Source: Roseomonas gilardii subsp. gilardii
GTDB lineage: Bacteria > Pseudomonadota > Alphaproteobacteria > Acetobacterales > Acetobacteraceae
Assembly: GCF_023078375.1 (NCBI RefSeq)
Contig: NZ_CP095554.1
Span: 2,938,001-3,002,000 of the forward strand
Reading direction: 5' to 3'
DNA length: 64,000 nt
The notes beneath the pieces are model-generated. The model was not told the DNA's origin. It did not search any database and worked only from the letters and a program-made list of their open reading frames with translations. Position numbers and translations under genes: made by a program. How positions within the stretch are numbered: position 1 is the first letter of the stretch; the number at the start of each line of letters is the position of its first letter. Of this stretch, positions 1 through 8,899 are shown in pieces.

Positions 1-299
1 ACCAGGCTCTGATAGGCGGCGACCAGGATCTCGTCGCCCAGGACGGTCAGGCCCTGGGGCACATAGGCTTCGTTCAGCCCCGGGGCCCAGAAGCGGCGTT
101 GTATCGCCGCCTCGTTGGGCACGGGACTGAGTGCCCGGCCGGTGTAGCGCGGCGCCTCCCCGGAAATGCCGTCCCGCCCGGGTTCCGCAGGAGGTTGAGC
201 CGGAGGGGATTGGGCCAGGATCGGGCAAGGCCGCAGGGCCATGGCACCCAGCATCATGGCCCCGCCGAGGAAGCGGCGGCGGCTCGCCCCGCCCGTCAT
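1..299 (-). CDS. Tat-exported protein of unknown function, 3' end off the window
   Basis: The reading frame starts at an ATG (297-299) and runs left off the window, so only about 99 N-terminal residues are visible. It opens with a twin-arginine-like signal (MTGGASRRRFLGGAMML), a hydrophobic stretch and a likely signal-peptidase site near PILAQ, so the product is probably folded before export to the periplasm. The mature part continues with a proline-rich linker and then RRFWAPGLNEAYVPQGLTV, which suggests the start of a beta-propeller-like exported protein, but I cannot assign a family. The start lies 4 bases after the stop of the lipoprotein gene upstream, so the two are probably co-transcribed. 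The function cannot be told from this fragment. Confidence 0.6.
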   Translation of the reverse strand, partial: MTGGASRRRFLGGAMMLGAMALRPCPILAQSPPAQPPAEPGRDGISGEAPRYTGRALSPVPNEAAIQRRFWAPGLNEAYVPQGLTVLGDEILVAAYQSL

Positions 300-303
300 C
301 CCG

Positions 304-641
304 TCAGCGCCAGCCGCCCGGTTCCCAGACCCAGCCACCACGGGTCCAGACCCATTCGCCATGCCGCCACTGGCCCCCACCCGCCATGTGGCGCAGCACG
401 TAGTGGCCCGGTTCCCAGCGATAGGCGACGCCATCCCACTGCCAGTGTCCGGGCTGCCAGACATACTCCGCGCTCGGCGGGCGCGGCGGCTCAGGCTCCA
501 CGCGCAGGGCGGGAATCGGCGGATAGGGCTGCCGCGAGGCATGGGGCGGCACCTCGGGCGGGGGCGGAGGCGGCGGCACGCAGCCGGCCAGCAGCGTCAC
601 GATGCCCAGGGAGGCTGCGAGGGGGCCGCGAGGCGTGTCAT
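304..641 (-). CDS. YXWGXW-repeat lipoprotein, frameshifted in the signal peptide
   Basis: The C-terminal part carries tryptophan-rich repeats (YVWQPGHWQWDG, YRWEPGHYV, WVWTRGGWVWEPGGWR) typical of YXWGXW/WXXGXW-repeat proteins, preceded by a lipobox LLAGC and a polyproline run. The frame holding the lipobox has no usable start nearby. One base upstream-shifted, an ATG at 641 reads MTRLAAP; adding one G to the five-G run at 621-625 joins the two and gives MTRLAAPLAASLGIVTLLAGC-type sequence (split here by the shift), a textbook lipoprotein signal. A much longer frame opens at 783 but would cross a strong terminator hairpin, so I reject that start. The product is probably an outer-membrane-anchored lipoprotein of about 112 residues with unknown role. 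It sits directly upstream of the Tat-exported gene. Confidence 0.6.
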
Positions 642-748
642 GGTGCCTGCGGCGGAGGAGGCGGGACGGAACGACAAGGTCGGAGACTCCGCACGAAGGG
701 TAGGCAGGATGGACCGCGATGGCCCCGCCCGGAACGTGCCGCCGGATG

Positions 749-778
749 AAAAGCGGGAGAGGCGGCGGCGCCTCCCCC
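749..778 (-). terminator. Intrinsic terminator after the dioxygenase gene
   Basis: Read on the minus strand, a GC-rich stem (GGGAGGCG pairing with CGCCTCTCCC, one bulged base, loop of four) is followed at once by GCTTTT. It begins about 10 bases after the dioxygenase stop and would end the pdxA-pdxJ-dioxygenase transcript. Its position argues against a lipoprotein start at 783. Confidence 0.65.
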
Positions 779-787
779 GGCATGGGA

Positions 788-1551
788 TCATTCCCGGTGC
801 GGTGCCCGCTGGGCGAAGGTCAGCACCAGCACGTCCCGGTGCCCGGGCCGCGACGGATCGATCGGCACCACGGGCGTCACCCCATGCCAGACCCGCCGGT
901 CGTCCAGCAGCACCGTGTCCAGCGGGTTCTCCAGGGTGAAGCTCGTTTCGCCAGGGGGGCTGCTCCCCCGGCCATCCACACGGATGCCGGTGACGCCGCC
1001 CGCCACATTCTCCCGCCCGATCAGGGTGACCAGCACGAAATCCACGCCGTCGCGGTGCATGCCCTCCGGCGTGGGCTTGCCGGCGGCATTGGGACGCGCC
1101 TCGATGCGGAACTGGTGCATCTCCACATGCCAGCGCGGCGCCGCCGCCCCGGCGAGTTCGAAGACCGCCCGCGCCCCGCTCAGCAGCCGCGACAGCGGCG
1201 CGCCTTCCGCGATACCAGGCTCCACCGGCTCGAACCATCGCTCATGCCCGCCGTTCAGCGGGTTGTTGTGCAGGGTCTGGTAATGCGGCTGGTGCGGGCC
1301 GCGCAGCAGCGGCTCGCCCTGCGCCGCGCCGAAGACGGCATGGCGGCGCAGGCGGTAGCGGCCGCCATCGGCCATATGCGCGTCGGGGCGAAGGTCGTTC
1401 CAACTCGCCACGAATTCCTTCCACGGGGCGCCGGCCAGGGCCTCCCCCGCGGGGTCGAGGAGTCGCGTGACCTCGTGGCCGGGCAGGAAGACATAGCCCG
1501 ACTGGCGAATGGCTTCCGCCAGTTCCCCCGGCTTCTGGTAACCACAGTCAT
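788..1551 (-). CDS. 2OG-Fe(II) dioxygenase family protein, frameshifted near its start
   Basis: The product resembles the 2OG-Fe dioxygenase family (Pfam 2OG-Fe_Oxy_2), non-haem iron enzymes that hydroxylate free amino acids or related small molecules with 2-oxoglutarate and oxygen. Visible iron and cosubstrate motifs are MHRDGVDFVLVTL (His-x-Asp), RVWHGVTPV (distal His) and GHRDVLVLTF (Arg). The open frame alone begins at MASWNDL (1411), which is too short. An ATG at 1551-1549 overlaps the pdxJ stop as ATGA; adding one C to the five-C run at 1525-1529 connects it in frame, giving about 254 residues with N-terminus [19 protein letters not shown], normal for the family. The coupling to pdxJ suggests co-expression with vitamin B6 synthesis, but no substrate can be named. 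Confidence 0.75.
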
Positions 1552-2282
1552 GGACGGTGCTCCAGCATCACCTGCTTCATGCGTCGCACGGCGGCGCCCA
1601 GGCCATCGAACAACGCCTGGCCGAGCAGGAAGTGGCCGATATTCAGCTCCACGATCTCCGGAACCGCGGCCATCTCGGCGGCGGTGACATAGTCCAGCCC
1701 GTGCCCGGCATGGCATTCGATGCCCAGCGACGCGACCTGCCGCGCCGCCTCGGCGAGCCGCTGCCGCTCCCGGTCCCGCGCCGGGCCGGGCGCGGCCTCG
1801 CAATAGGTGCCGGTGTGCAGTTCCACCGCCCCGGCGCCGAGCCGCCCGGCGGCCTCGATCTGGCGCGGCTCCGGGTCGAGGAAGAGCGAGACCCGCGTCC
1901 CCGCCCCGCGCAGCGCTGCCACGATGGGGGCGAGCTGCGCCTCCAGCCCAGCGGCATCCAGCCCGCCCTCGGTGGTCAGCTCCGCCCGGCGCTCCGGCAC
2001 CAGGCAGGCGGCATGCGGGCGGATCGCCAGGGCGAAGTCCCGCATCTCCGCCGTCGCGGCCATTTCCAGGTTGATCGGGGCCTGGAGCCGCTCCCGCATG
2101 ATGCGGACATCGGCGTCGCGGATGTGCCGCCGGTCCTCCCGCAGATGCACGGTGATGCTGTCGGCGCCGCTTTCCAGCGCCAGGACCGCCGCGGCCAGCG
2201 GGTCGGGATGCGTGCCGCCGCGCGCGTTCCGCAGCGTGGCGACATGATCGACGTTCACGCCCAGCCGGATGGGAAGACTCAT
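1548..2282 (-). CDS. pdxJ: Pyridoxine 5'-phosphate synthase
   Basis: PdxJ condenses 1-deoxy-D-xylulose 5-phosphate with the 3-amino-2-oxopropyl phosphate made by PdxA, closing the pyridine ring of pyridoxine 5'-phosphate in the cytoplasm. The 244-residue length is normal. Family landmarks are clear: the N-terminal strand [16 protein letters not shown], the phosphate/substrate region [37 protein letters not shown] and the C-terminal GHGLDYVTA and ELNIGHFL. Its ATG overlaps the pdxA stop by four bases (ATGA), and its own stop overlaps the likely dioxygenase start the same way. All three are therefore probably translated from one message. Confidence 0.97.
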   Translation of the reverse strand: MSLPIRLGVNVDHVATLRNARGGTHPDPLAAAVLALESGADSITVHLREDRRHIRDADVRIMRERLQAPINLEMAATAEMRDFALAIRPHAACLVPERRAELTTEGGLDAAGLEAQLAPIVAALRGAGTRVSLFLDPEPRQIEAAGRLGAGAVELHTGTYCEAAPGPARDRERQRLAEAARQVASLGIECHAGHGLDYVTAAEMAAVPEIVELNIGHFLLGQALFDGLGAAVRRMKQVMLEHRP

Positions 2283-3304
2283 GGGGCGGCTCCGGGGATG
2301 GTGTTGCGACGGGCGGCCATCCCCGCGGCCATGCGCAGGGCGGCGAGGAGGCTGCCGGGTTCGGCGATGCCGCGCCCGGCGATGTCGAAGGCGGTGCCAT
2401 GGTCCGGCGAGGTCCGCACCACCGGCAGGCCGAGGGTAACGTTCACCCCGCCATCCATGTCGAGCGTCTTCAGCGGGATCAGCGCCTGGTCGTGGTACAT
2501 GCAGAGCGCGGCGTCGTAGCCGGCGCGGGCGCGGGGCGTGAACATCGTGTCCGGCGGCAGGGGGCCGAAGGCGTCGATCCCCTCGGCGCGCAGGGCCTCG
2601 ATGGCGGGGACGACGATGCGCCCTTCCTCGTGGCCCATGGCGCCGCCCTCCCCCGCATGCGGGTTCAGCCCGGCCACGGCGATGCGCGGCGATGCGATGC
2701 CGAAATCGGAACGCAGGCTGCGGTGCAGCACGCGCCCGGTGCGGAGGATCTCCGCCGTGGTCAGATCCTCCAGCGCGCGGCGGAGCGAGACATGGATCGT
2801 CACCGGCACCACGCGCAGTTCCGGGCAGGCCAGCATCATCACCGGCGGTTCGGCGAGGCCGGTGAGCGCGCCGAGATATTCCGTGTGGCCGGGAAAGCCG
2901 AAGCCCGCGCCGTAGAGCGAAGCCTTGCTGATCGGGTTGGTGACGAGGCCACCGACCTTCCCCGCCTGGGCGAGCCTCACGGCTGTCTCGATCGAGGCAA
3001 GGATGGCGGGCGCATGCACCCGGTCGGGCCGCCCCGGCGTGACCGGCGCGGCGAGCGGCACGGGCAGCACCGGCAGGCGCCCGGGGAAGATGGCGGCGGC
3101 CTCGGAGGGATCGGCCACCTCCGCCAGCGCCACCGGACGGCCGAGCCGGGCCGCCAGGGCCGCGAGGCGCGCCGGATCGTCCAGGGCTACGAAGACCGGG
3201 TCTTCGCCATGCCGGGCGATCTCCCAGGCGGCCAGGGTCAGTTCCCCGCCGATCCCGGCGGGGTCGCCCATCGTCAGGGCCAGGGGAAGGGCATCGGCAT
3301 CCAT
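2279..3304 (-). CDS. pdxA: 4-hydroxythreonine-4-phosphate dehydrogenase
   Basis: PdxA oxidises 4-phosphohydroxy-L-threonine with NAD, and the product decarboxylates to the substrate of PdxJ. The protein is 341 residues, normal for the family. It begins with the characteristic [15 protein letters not shown] and has [20 protein letters not shown] (metal His), LNPHAGEGG (metal His) and [11 protein letters not shown] (metal His and Lys), followed by [16 protein letters not shown]. The gene is immediately upstream of pdxJ with a four-base overlap, giving the complete terminal branch of the deoxyxylulose-dependent vitamin B6 pathway in one operon. Confidence 0.97.
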   Translation of the reverse strand: MDADALPLALTMGDPAGIGGELTLAAWEIARHGEDPVFVALDDPARLAALAARLGRPVALAEVADPSEAAAIFPGRLPVLPVPLAAPVTPGRPDRVHAPAILASIETAVRLAQAGKVGGLVTNPISKASLYGAGFGFPGHTEYLGALTGLAEPPVMMLACPELRVVPVTIHVSLRRALEDLTTAEILRTGRVLHRSLRSDFGIASPRIAVAGLNPHAGEGGAMGHEEGRIVVPAIEALRAEGIDAFGPLPPDTMFTPRARAGYDAALCMYHDQALIPLKTLDMDGGVNVTLGLPVVRTSPDHGTAFDIAGRGIAEPGSLLAALRMAAGMAARRNTIPGAAP

Positions 3305-3383
3305 GATCGGCCAGATCTGCTGTGGGACCGCTGAGATGGAGCAGGCAGCGGCGGTGAGGAAAACGGCAGCAGGAACATGCCTG

Positions 3384-3400
3384 CCCTGCCGCCAGCAGGG
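3384..3400 (-). terminator. Possible terminator hairpin downstream of ilvD
   Basis: CCCTGC-CGCCA-GCAGGG is a perfect six-base inverted repeat in the 180-base gap between the end of ilvD and the start of pdxA. A second, overlapping hairpin (GCAGG / CCTGC) lies next to it on the left and is followed on the minus strand by CGTTTTCC. The U-tract is separated from the stem, so the assignment is weak. The rest of the gap should contain the pdxA promoter, but I see no clear boxes. Confidence 0.3.
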
Positions 3401-3484
3401 TGTTTCAAAAGGTGACGATCCTCCCGCGGAAGCAGGCCACTTCCTCCGCGAGACGATGGGCGTTTTCCTGACGGGAAGCCGCCC

Positions 3485-5203
3485 TCAGAGATCCGGGTAG
3501 GAATGTGTCTCCGCGGCTCCGCCCGGATGCGTCACCGCGCCCAGATGCGCGGGGCCGACGAGCTGGGCGTATTTCCACAGCGCGCCGCTGTTGTAGTCCG
3601 TGCCGCGCGGCTTCCAGGCCGCCCGGCGCGCGGCCAGTTCCTCGTCGGGGAGCAGCACGTCGATCGTGCCGGCATCGGCGTCGATCACGATGCGGTCGCC
3701 GTCGCGCAGCAGGGCAATGGGCCCGCCCACCGCCGCCTCCGGCCCGACATGGCCGATGCAGAAGCCGCGCGTGGCGCCGGAGAAGCGGCCATCGGTGATC
3801 AGCGCCACCTCCGCCCCCATGCCCTGGCCATAGATCGCGGCGGTGGTGGAGAGCATCTCCCGCATCCCCGGCCCGCCCTTCGGCCCCTCGTAGCGGATGA
3901 TGATCACGTCGCCGGACTTGTAGGCGCGCTGGTCCACGGCGGCGAAGGCATCCTCCTCGCAGTCGAAGCAGAGCGCCGTGCCCTCGAAGCGGCGGTTCTT
4001 CATCCCCGCCACCTTCACGATGGCCCCGTCCGGGGCGAGGTTGCCCTTCAGCCCCACCACGCCGCCGGTGGGCGTGATCGCCTTCGACACCGGGTAGATC
4101 ACGTCCTGGTCGGCCGGGAAGACCACCTCCGCATGGTTCTCGGCCAGCGTCCTGCCCGTCACGGTCAGGCAGTCGCCATGCAGCAGCCCGGCATCGAGCA
4201 GCGCCTTGATGATCACCGGGATGCCGCCGACCTTGTGGACGTCCAGCGCCACGTATTTCCCGCCCGGCTTCAGGTCGGCGATATAGGGCGTGCGGCGCAT
4301 GATCGCGACCACGTCGTCCATGGTGAAGCGGATGCCCGCCTCATGCGCGATGGCCGGCAGGTGCAGCCCGGCATTGGTCGAGCCGCCGGTGGCGCCCACC
4401 ACCACCGCCGCGTTCTCCAGCGCCTTCAGCGTGACGATGTCGCGCGGGCGGAGGTTGCGGCGCACCAGATCCATCACCGCCCGGCCCGATTCCACGGCCC
4501 AGCGGTCGCGGTCCTCATAGGGTGCCGGCGCGCCGGCCGAGCCTGGCAGCGCCAGCCCGATCGCCTCGCTCACCGTCGCCATGGTGTTGGCGGTGAACTG
4601 CCCGCCGCAGGCCCCGGCGCTGGGGCAGGCGACGCATTCCAGGGCGTGCAGCTCCTCGTCCGACATCTTCCCGGCGGCATGCATGCCCACCGCCTCGAAG
4701 ACATCGACCACCGTCACGTCGCGGCCCTTGTAGGTGCCGGGCAGGATCGAGCCGCCATACATGAAGACGCTGGGCACGTTCAGCCGCAGCATGGCCATCA
4801 TCATGCCCGGCAGCGACTTGTCGCAGCCGGCGAGCCCGACCAGCGCGTCATAGCAATGGCCGCGCACGGTCAGTTCCACCGTGTCGGCGATGGCATCGCG
4901 CGAGGCGAGCGAGGACTTCATCCCCTGGTGCCCCATGGCGATGCCGTCCGTCACCGTGATGGTGGTGAACTCCCGCGGCGTGCCTTGTGCCTCGCGCACG
5001 CCGGCCTTCACGCTCTGCGCCTGCCGGTTCAGGGCGATGTTGCAGGGCGCGGCCTCGTTCCAGCAGGTCGCGACGCCCACCAGCGGCTGGGCGATCTGCT
5101 CCTCGGTCATGCCCATCGCGTAGTAGTAGGAGCGGTGCGGCGCGCGCTCCGGCCCCACCGTCACATGGCGGCTGGGCAGGCGGGACTTGTCCCAAGCACT
5201 CAT
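3485..5203 (-). CDS. ilvD: Dihydroxy-acid dehydratase
   Basis: IlvD dehydrates 2,3-dihydroxy-isovalerate and 2,3-dihydroxy-3-methylvalerate to the 2-keto acid precursors of valine, leucine and isoleucine, using an iron-sulfur cluster. The predicted 572-residue protein has the cluster-ligand regions [35 protein letters not shown], and the C-terminal [18 protein letters not shown]. The frame is open further upstream, but ATG 5203 gives the family-type start [17 protein letters not shown] and is preceded by an AGGAAG ribosome-binding site, so I use it. It is read separately from valS, from which it is divided by about 230 bases with a hairpin. Confidence 0.96.
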   Translation of the reverse strand: MSAWDKSRLPSRHVTVGPERAPHRSYYYAMGMTEEQIAQPLVGVATCWNEAAPCNIALNRQAQSVKAGVREAQGTPREFTTITVTDGIAMGHQGMKSSLASRDAIADTVELTVRGHCYDALVGLAGCDKSLPGMMMAMLRLNVPSVFMYGGSILPGTYKGRDVTVVDVFEAVGMHAAGKMSDEELHALECVACPSAGACGGQFTANTMATVSEAIGLALPGSAGAPAPYEDRDRWAVESGRAVMDLVRRNLRPRDIVTLKALENAAVVVGATGGSTNAGLHLPAIAHEAGIRFTMDDVVAIMRRTPYIADLKPGGKYVALDVHKVGGIPVIIKALLDAGLLHGDCLTVTGRTLAENHAEVVFPADQDVIYPVSKAITPTGGVVGLKGNLAPDGAIVKVAGMKNRRFEGTALCFDCEEDAFAAVDQRAYKSGDVIIIRYEGPKGGPGMREMLSTTAAIYGQGMGAEVALITDGRFSGATRGFCIGHVGPEAAVGGPIALLRDGDRIVIDADAGTIDVLLPDEELAARRAAWKPRGTDYNSGALWKYAQLVGPAHLGAVTHPGGAAETHSYPDL

Positions 5204-5399
5204 CTCTCGGCTTCCTTGGCCTGCGTTTCCCTGGCGTCGGTCCGGAGCGGCCGGAGGCCATTCCGGGAGCCGGGACGTCACCGGGGAGCGGATGGCCGCC
5301 CCCGGGCTCCGGTCGCGGCAAAGGCAGGATCGCCGCAGTCGCGGCCGTGCTCCACCCCAAATCGACACCGGCCCGGGCACAGGCACGCGAGGAAAGCCG

Positions 5400-5428
5400 C
5401 GGAGGCGGGCATCCTGCACCCGCCTCCG
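5400..5428 (-). terminator. Putative terminator after valS
   Basis: CGGAGGCGGG and CCCGCCTCCG form a perfect ten-base stem with a nine-base loop, 10 bases after the valS stop on the minus strand, followed by a short GGCTTTCC tract. The T-run is poor, so termination strength is uncertain. The remaining bases up to ilvD (5204-5399) hold no gene that I can support. Confidence 0.5.
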
Positions 5429-5437
5429 GTCGTCGCT

Positions 5438-8134
5438 TCAGGCCGCGATCCGGCCCAGGGCGGCCTCCAGCCGGGCGATCTCCGCCTGGGCGGCGGCGAG
5501 GCGCTCGCGATTCTCCTCGACCACCTCCGGCTTGGCCCGGGCGACGAAATCGGCGTTGTCGAGCTTGGTGGCGATCTTCTTCGCCTCCGCCTCGGCCTTG
5601 CCGCGCTCCTTCGCCAGGCGCGCGCGCTCGGCATCGATGTCGATGATGCCGGCCAGCGGCAGCATGATCGTCGCCTCGCCCAGCACCGCCTGCGCCACAC
5701 CCTTGGGCGGCTCCCCGGTCAGCGGCCGGATCGCCTCGATCCGCGCCATGCGGGAGATGGTGTCCAGCCAGCGCTGGCCGCGCGCCAGCACCTCCGGCCC
5801 CGCACCCTGCACCAGCAGCGGGAAACGCTGGCTGGGCGGCACGTTCATCTCCGCCCGCACGCCGCGCACCGTGGAGATCAGCCCGACCAGCCAGTCCATC
5901 TCCTCGCGCGCCGCCTCGGGCTCGCTCACCCGCACGGGCTCCGGCCAAGTGGTGTGGATCAGGCTCAGCTCCGGGCCATAGCCCATCCTGTGCCACAGCT
6001 CCTCGGTGAAGAAGGGCGTCACCGGATGCATCAGCCGCAGCAGCACGCCCAGGACATGCTGCGCCGCGCCCTTGGCCTCGCGCGCCTCCGGCGTGTCGCC
6101 CGAGGCGAGCGCCGGCTTGGCGAATTCCAGGAACCAGTCGCAGAACGTGTCCCAGGCGAAGCGGCGCACAGCGGCGGCGTATTCGTCGAAGCGATAGGCC
6201 TGCAAGGCCGCCGTGGCCTCCCGCACCGCGAGGTTCGCCGCATCGATCACCCAGCGCGCCAGCGGCGTGGTGCAGGCCTCCGGCAGGAAGCCCGGATCGG
6301 CCTGGATGCCGTTCATCTCGCAGAAGCGCGCGGCGTTCCACAGCTTGGTGATGAAGGAGCGGCCGTTCTCCACGCGCGAACGCCCGAGCTTCACGTCGCG
6401 CCCCGGCCCGGCCAGCGCCGCGATGGTGAAGCGCACGGCATCGGCGCCGAAGCTGTCGATGAGCTCCAGGGGATCGATCACGTTCCCCTTGCTCTTCGAC
6501 ATCTTCTGGCCCTTCTCGTCGCGGACCAGCCCATGCATGTAGATGGTGCGGAAGGGCACGTCGCCCATGAAGTGCATGCCCATCATCATCATCCGGGCGA
6601 CCCAGAAGAAGATGATGTCGAATCCCGTCACCAGCACATCGGTCGGGTAGTAGCGCGCGAGCTCCGGCGTCTGCTTCGGCCAGCCCAGCGTGGAGAAGGG
6701 CCAGAGCGCTGAGGAGAACCAGGTGTCGAGCACGTCCTCGTCACGGGTCAGCGCCTCGTCCCGCCCGTAATGGGCGCGGGCCTGCGCCTGCGCCCCGGCC
6801 TCGTCACGCGCCACGAAGGCGGTGCCGTCCGGCCCGTACCAGGCGGGGATGCGGTGACCCCACCAGAGCTGACGCGAGATGCACCAGGGCTCGATCTCCC
6901 GCATCCAGGCGAAGAAGGTGTTCTCCCACTGCTTCGGGACGAACTGCATGCGCCCGTCCTCGACCGCGGCGATGGCCGGCTTCGCCAGGGTCGCCGCGTC
7001 GCAGTACCACTGCATGGTCAGGCGCGGCTCGATCGGCACGCCGGACCGGTCGCCATGCGGCACGGCATGGATGTGCGGCTCGATCTTCTCCAGCAGCTCC
7101 AGCCGCTCCAGCTCGGCGACGATCGCCTCGCGCGCCTTGAAGCGGTCCAGGCCCGCCAGCGAGCGCACGAAAGCCGGGTCGGCGATGCCCTCCGCCGTGG
7201 CCAGATCGCCCTCGATCTCGTCGAGCGTCACCCGCGCCTCGGCATCCAACACCGAGAGGGCGGCGAGCCCGTGCCGCTTGCCGACCGCGAAGTCGTTGAA
7301 GTCATGGCCCGGGGTGATCTTTACCGCGCCGGTGCCCTTCTCCGGGTCGGAATACTCGTCCGCCACCACGGGGATGCGCCGCCCGGTCAGCGGCAGGATC
7401 ACATGCCGGCCGATCAGGTCGCGGTAGCGCTCATCCTCCGGATGCACCGCCACGGCGGTGTCGCCCAGCATCGTCTCGGGCCGCGTGGTCGCCACGGTCA
7501 GGAAGCGGCCGGGCTGCCCCTCGACCGGATAGCGCAGGTGCCAGAGATGGCCCTTCACCTCGCGGCTCTCCACCTCCAGGTCGGAGATGGAGGACTGGAA
7601 GACCGGGTCCCAGTTCACCAGCCGCCGGTCGCGGTAGATCAGCCCCTGCTCGTGCAGGGTGACGAAGACCTCGCGGACGGCCTCGGAAAGCCCCTCATCC
7701 ATGGTGAAGCGCTCGCGCGGCCAGTCCAGGCTGGCGCCGAGGCGGCGGAGCTGGCGGGTGATGGTGCCGCCGGACTGCGCCTTCCATTCCCAGACATGCT
7801 GGGTGAAGGCCTCGCGCCCGATCTCGCGCCGCTTGAGGCCCTGGGTGCCGAGCAGGCGCTCCACCACCATCTGGGTGGCGATGCCGGCATGGTCGGTGCC
7901 CGGCTGCCATAGCGTGTCCCGCCCCTGCATCCGGCGCCAGCGCACCAGCATGTCCTGGATGGTGAAGGTCAGCGCATGGCCGACATGCAGGCTGCCCGTG
8001 ACATTGGGCGGCGGGATCATGATCGTGAAGGGCTGGGCCGGGCTGTCCGGCCGGGCGGAGAAGGCCCCGGACTGTTCCCAACCTTCGTAGAGCTTCGCCT
8101 CGAAATCGGCGGGCGTCAGGGTCTTTTCGAGCAT
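5438..8134 (-). CDS. valS: Valyl-tRNA synthetase
   Basis: ValS charges tRNA-Val and edits misacylated threonine. The 898-residue protein has the class I signature PPPNVTGSLHVGHAL (HIGH box as HVGH, about residues 50-53) and the KMSKS loop GQKMSKSKGNVIDP (about residue 545). Between them lie the connective-peptide editing domain (VATTRPETMLGDTAVAVHP) and WCISRQLWWGHRIPAWYG. The end is the usual coiled-coil tRNA-binding arm, rich in Glu, Lys and Ala. The start at 8134 (MLEKTLTPADFEAKLYEGW) matches the family; a slightly longer frame from 8170 exists. It is downstream of popZ and tolC on the same strand, with a 121-base gap. Confidence 0.97.
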   Translation of the reverse strand: MLEKTLTPADFEAKLYEGWEQSGAFSARPDSPAQPFTIMIPPPNVTGSLHVGHALTFTIQDMLVRWRRMQGRDTLWQPGTDHAGIATQMVVERLLGTQGLKRREIGREAFTQHVWEWKAQSGGTITRQLRRLGASLDWPRERFTMDEGLSEAVREVFVTLHEQGLIYRDRRLVNWDPVFQSSISDLEVESREVKGHLWHLRYPVEGQPGRFLTVATTRPETMLGDTAVAVHPEDERYRDLIGRHVILPLTGRRIPVVADEYSDPEKGTGAVKITPGHDFNDFAVGKRHGLAALSVLDAEARVTLDEIEGDLATAEGIADPAFVRSLAGLDRFKAREAIVAELERLELLEKIEPHIHAVPHGDRSGVPIEPRLTMQWYCDAATLAKPAIAAVEDGRMQFVPKQWENTFFAWMREIEPWCISRQLWWGHRIPAWYGPDGTAFVARDEAGAQAQARAHYGRDEALTRDEDVLDTWFSSALWPFSTLGWPKQTPELARYYPTDVLVTGFDIIFFWVARMMMMGMHFMGDVPFRTIYMHGLVRDEKGQKMSKSKGNVIDPLELIDSFGADAVRFTIAALAGPGRDVKLGRSRVENGRSFITKLWNAARFCEMNGIQADPGFLPEACTTPLARWVIDAANLAVREATAALQAYRFDEYAAAVRRFAWDTFCDWFLEFAKPALASGDTPEAREAKGAAQHVLGVLLRLMHPVTPFFTEELWHRMGYGPELSLIHTTWPEPVRVSEPEAAREEMDWLVGLISTVRGVRAEMNVPPSQRFPLLVQGAGPEVLARGQRWLDTISRMARIEAIRPLTGEPPKGVAQAVLGEATIMLPLAGIIDIDAERARLAKERGKAEAEAKKIATKLDNADFVARAKPEVVEENRERLAAAQAEIARLEAALGRIAA

Positions 8135-8255
8135 GGCGCATCCCTGTGCCGGGAGGTGCCCGAACGTCAAGTGCGGAAGGGTTGCGCCCGGATCAGAACA
8201 CCCCTCTCAGAACATCCTTCCGCACTCTGGTCGCAGGGGAGTCTCCCTGGGAGCC

Positions 8256-8897
8256 TCAGGAGGCCGGGCGGCCCAGCACCCGCTCGATCTCGGCGCGCAC
8301 CATGCGCTCCACCATCCCCGGCAAATGCGCGTCCAGCCAGTTCTTCACCAGCGGCCGGATCTCCTCCCGCACCACATCCTCGATGCTCGGGCCATTGCGG
8401 GTGATGACGCTCTTCTGCTCGGCCGCCACGGCCCGCGCCAACTCGCTCAGGGCCGCGGCGGCGGCGGCGGCCGTGGAGGGCGCCAGCAGGGAACCGTGCT
8501 GGGCCGGCATGGCATCGGGCGACGGCGCCACGGGCGGCGGCCCCAATGGCGCTTCGGGCGGAGCCTCGGGGGCGACCATCATGGCCTCGGTCAGGGTCAG
8601 GGGTTCGGCGGCGGGTTCCGTGGCCGGTGCCGGGGCGGGTGCCTCCTCCGATTCCCCGCCGCGATGCGGGGCCGGGCTGGAGGTCAGCGGCGTCGAGCCC
8701 GGCAGCGCGCCCGCCGTGGCGGGCGCCGGCGCCGGGCGGGGCGCCAGGGTGGCAGTGCCGGCGCCGGGCATGGCCGCGGCCGCCGGGGCGATGGGGGCGC
8801 TGGCGGTGGGCTCATCCTCGTTCAGGATACGGCGGATGGAGGCGAGGATGTCCTCCATGTTGGGGTCCTGGCCGGCGGGCCCCTGCGATCCGGACAT
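8256..8897 (-). CDS. popZ: PopZ-family (DUF2497) cell-pole organising protein
   Basis: The 213-residue product has the two conserved ends of the DUF2497/PopZ family: an N-terminal helix NMEDILASIRRILNEDE, which in Caulobacter recruits partner proteins, and a C-terminal helical region SIEDVVREEIRPLVKNWLDAHLPG followed by MVERMVRAEIERVLG, which drives self-assembly. The middle is long, Pro/Ala/Glu-rich and apparently disordered, as in PopZ. Family members form a polar matrix that anchors chromosome origins through ParB and sorts signalling proteins. It starts two bases after the tolC stop, so it is likely translated with tolC, and valS follows. Whether it acts as a polar organiser in this organism is inference from the family. 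Confidence 0.85.
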   Translation of the reverse strand: MSGSQGPAGQDPNMEDILASIRRILNEDEPTASAPIAPAAAAMPGAGTATLAPRPAPAPATAGALPGSTPLTSSPAPHRGGESEEAPAPAPATEPAAEPLTLTEAMMVAPEAPPEAPLGPPPVAPSPDAMPAQHGSLLAPSTAAAAAAALSELARAVAAEQKSVITRNGPSIEDVVREEIRPLVKNWLDAHLPGMVERMVRAEIERVLGRPAS

Positions 8898-8899
8898 GC

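Noticed and set aside
304-783. Lipoprotein start at 783
   Set aside because: It would place a strong minus-strand terminator inside the gene and the lipobox 60-odd residues from the start.
3503-6712. Very long plus-strand open frame over ilvD and valS
   Set aside because: It is antisense to two clear genes, is dominated by Arg, His, Gly and Ala, and shows no domain; open antisense frames are common at 70% G+C.
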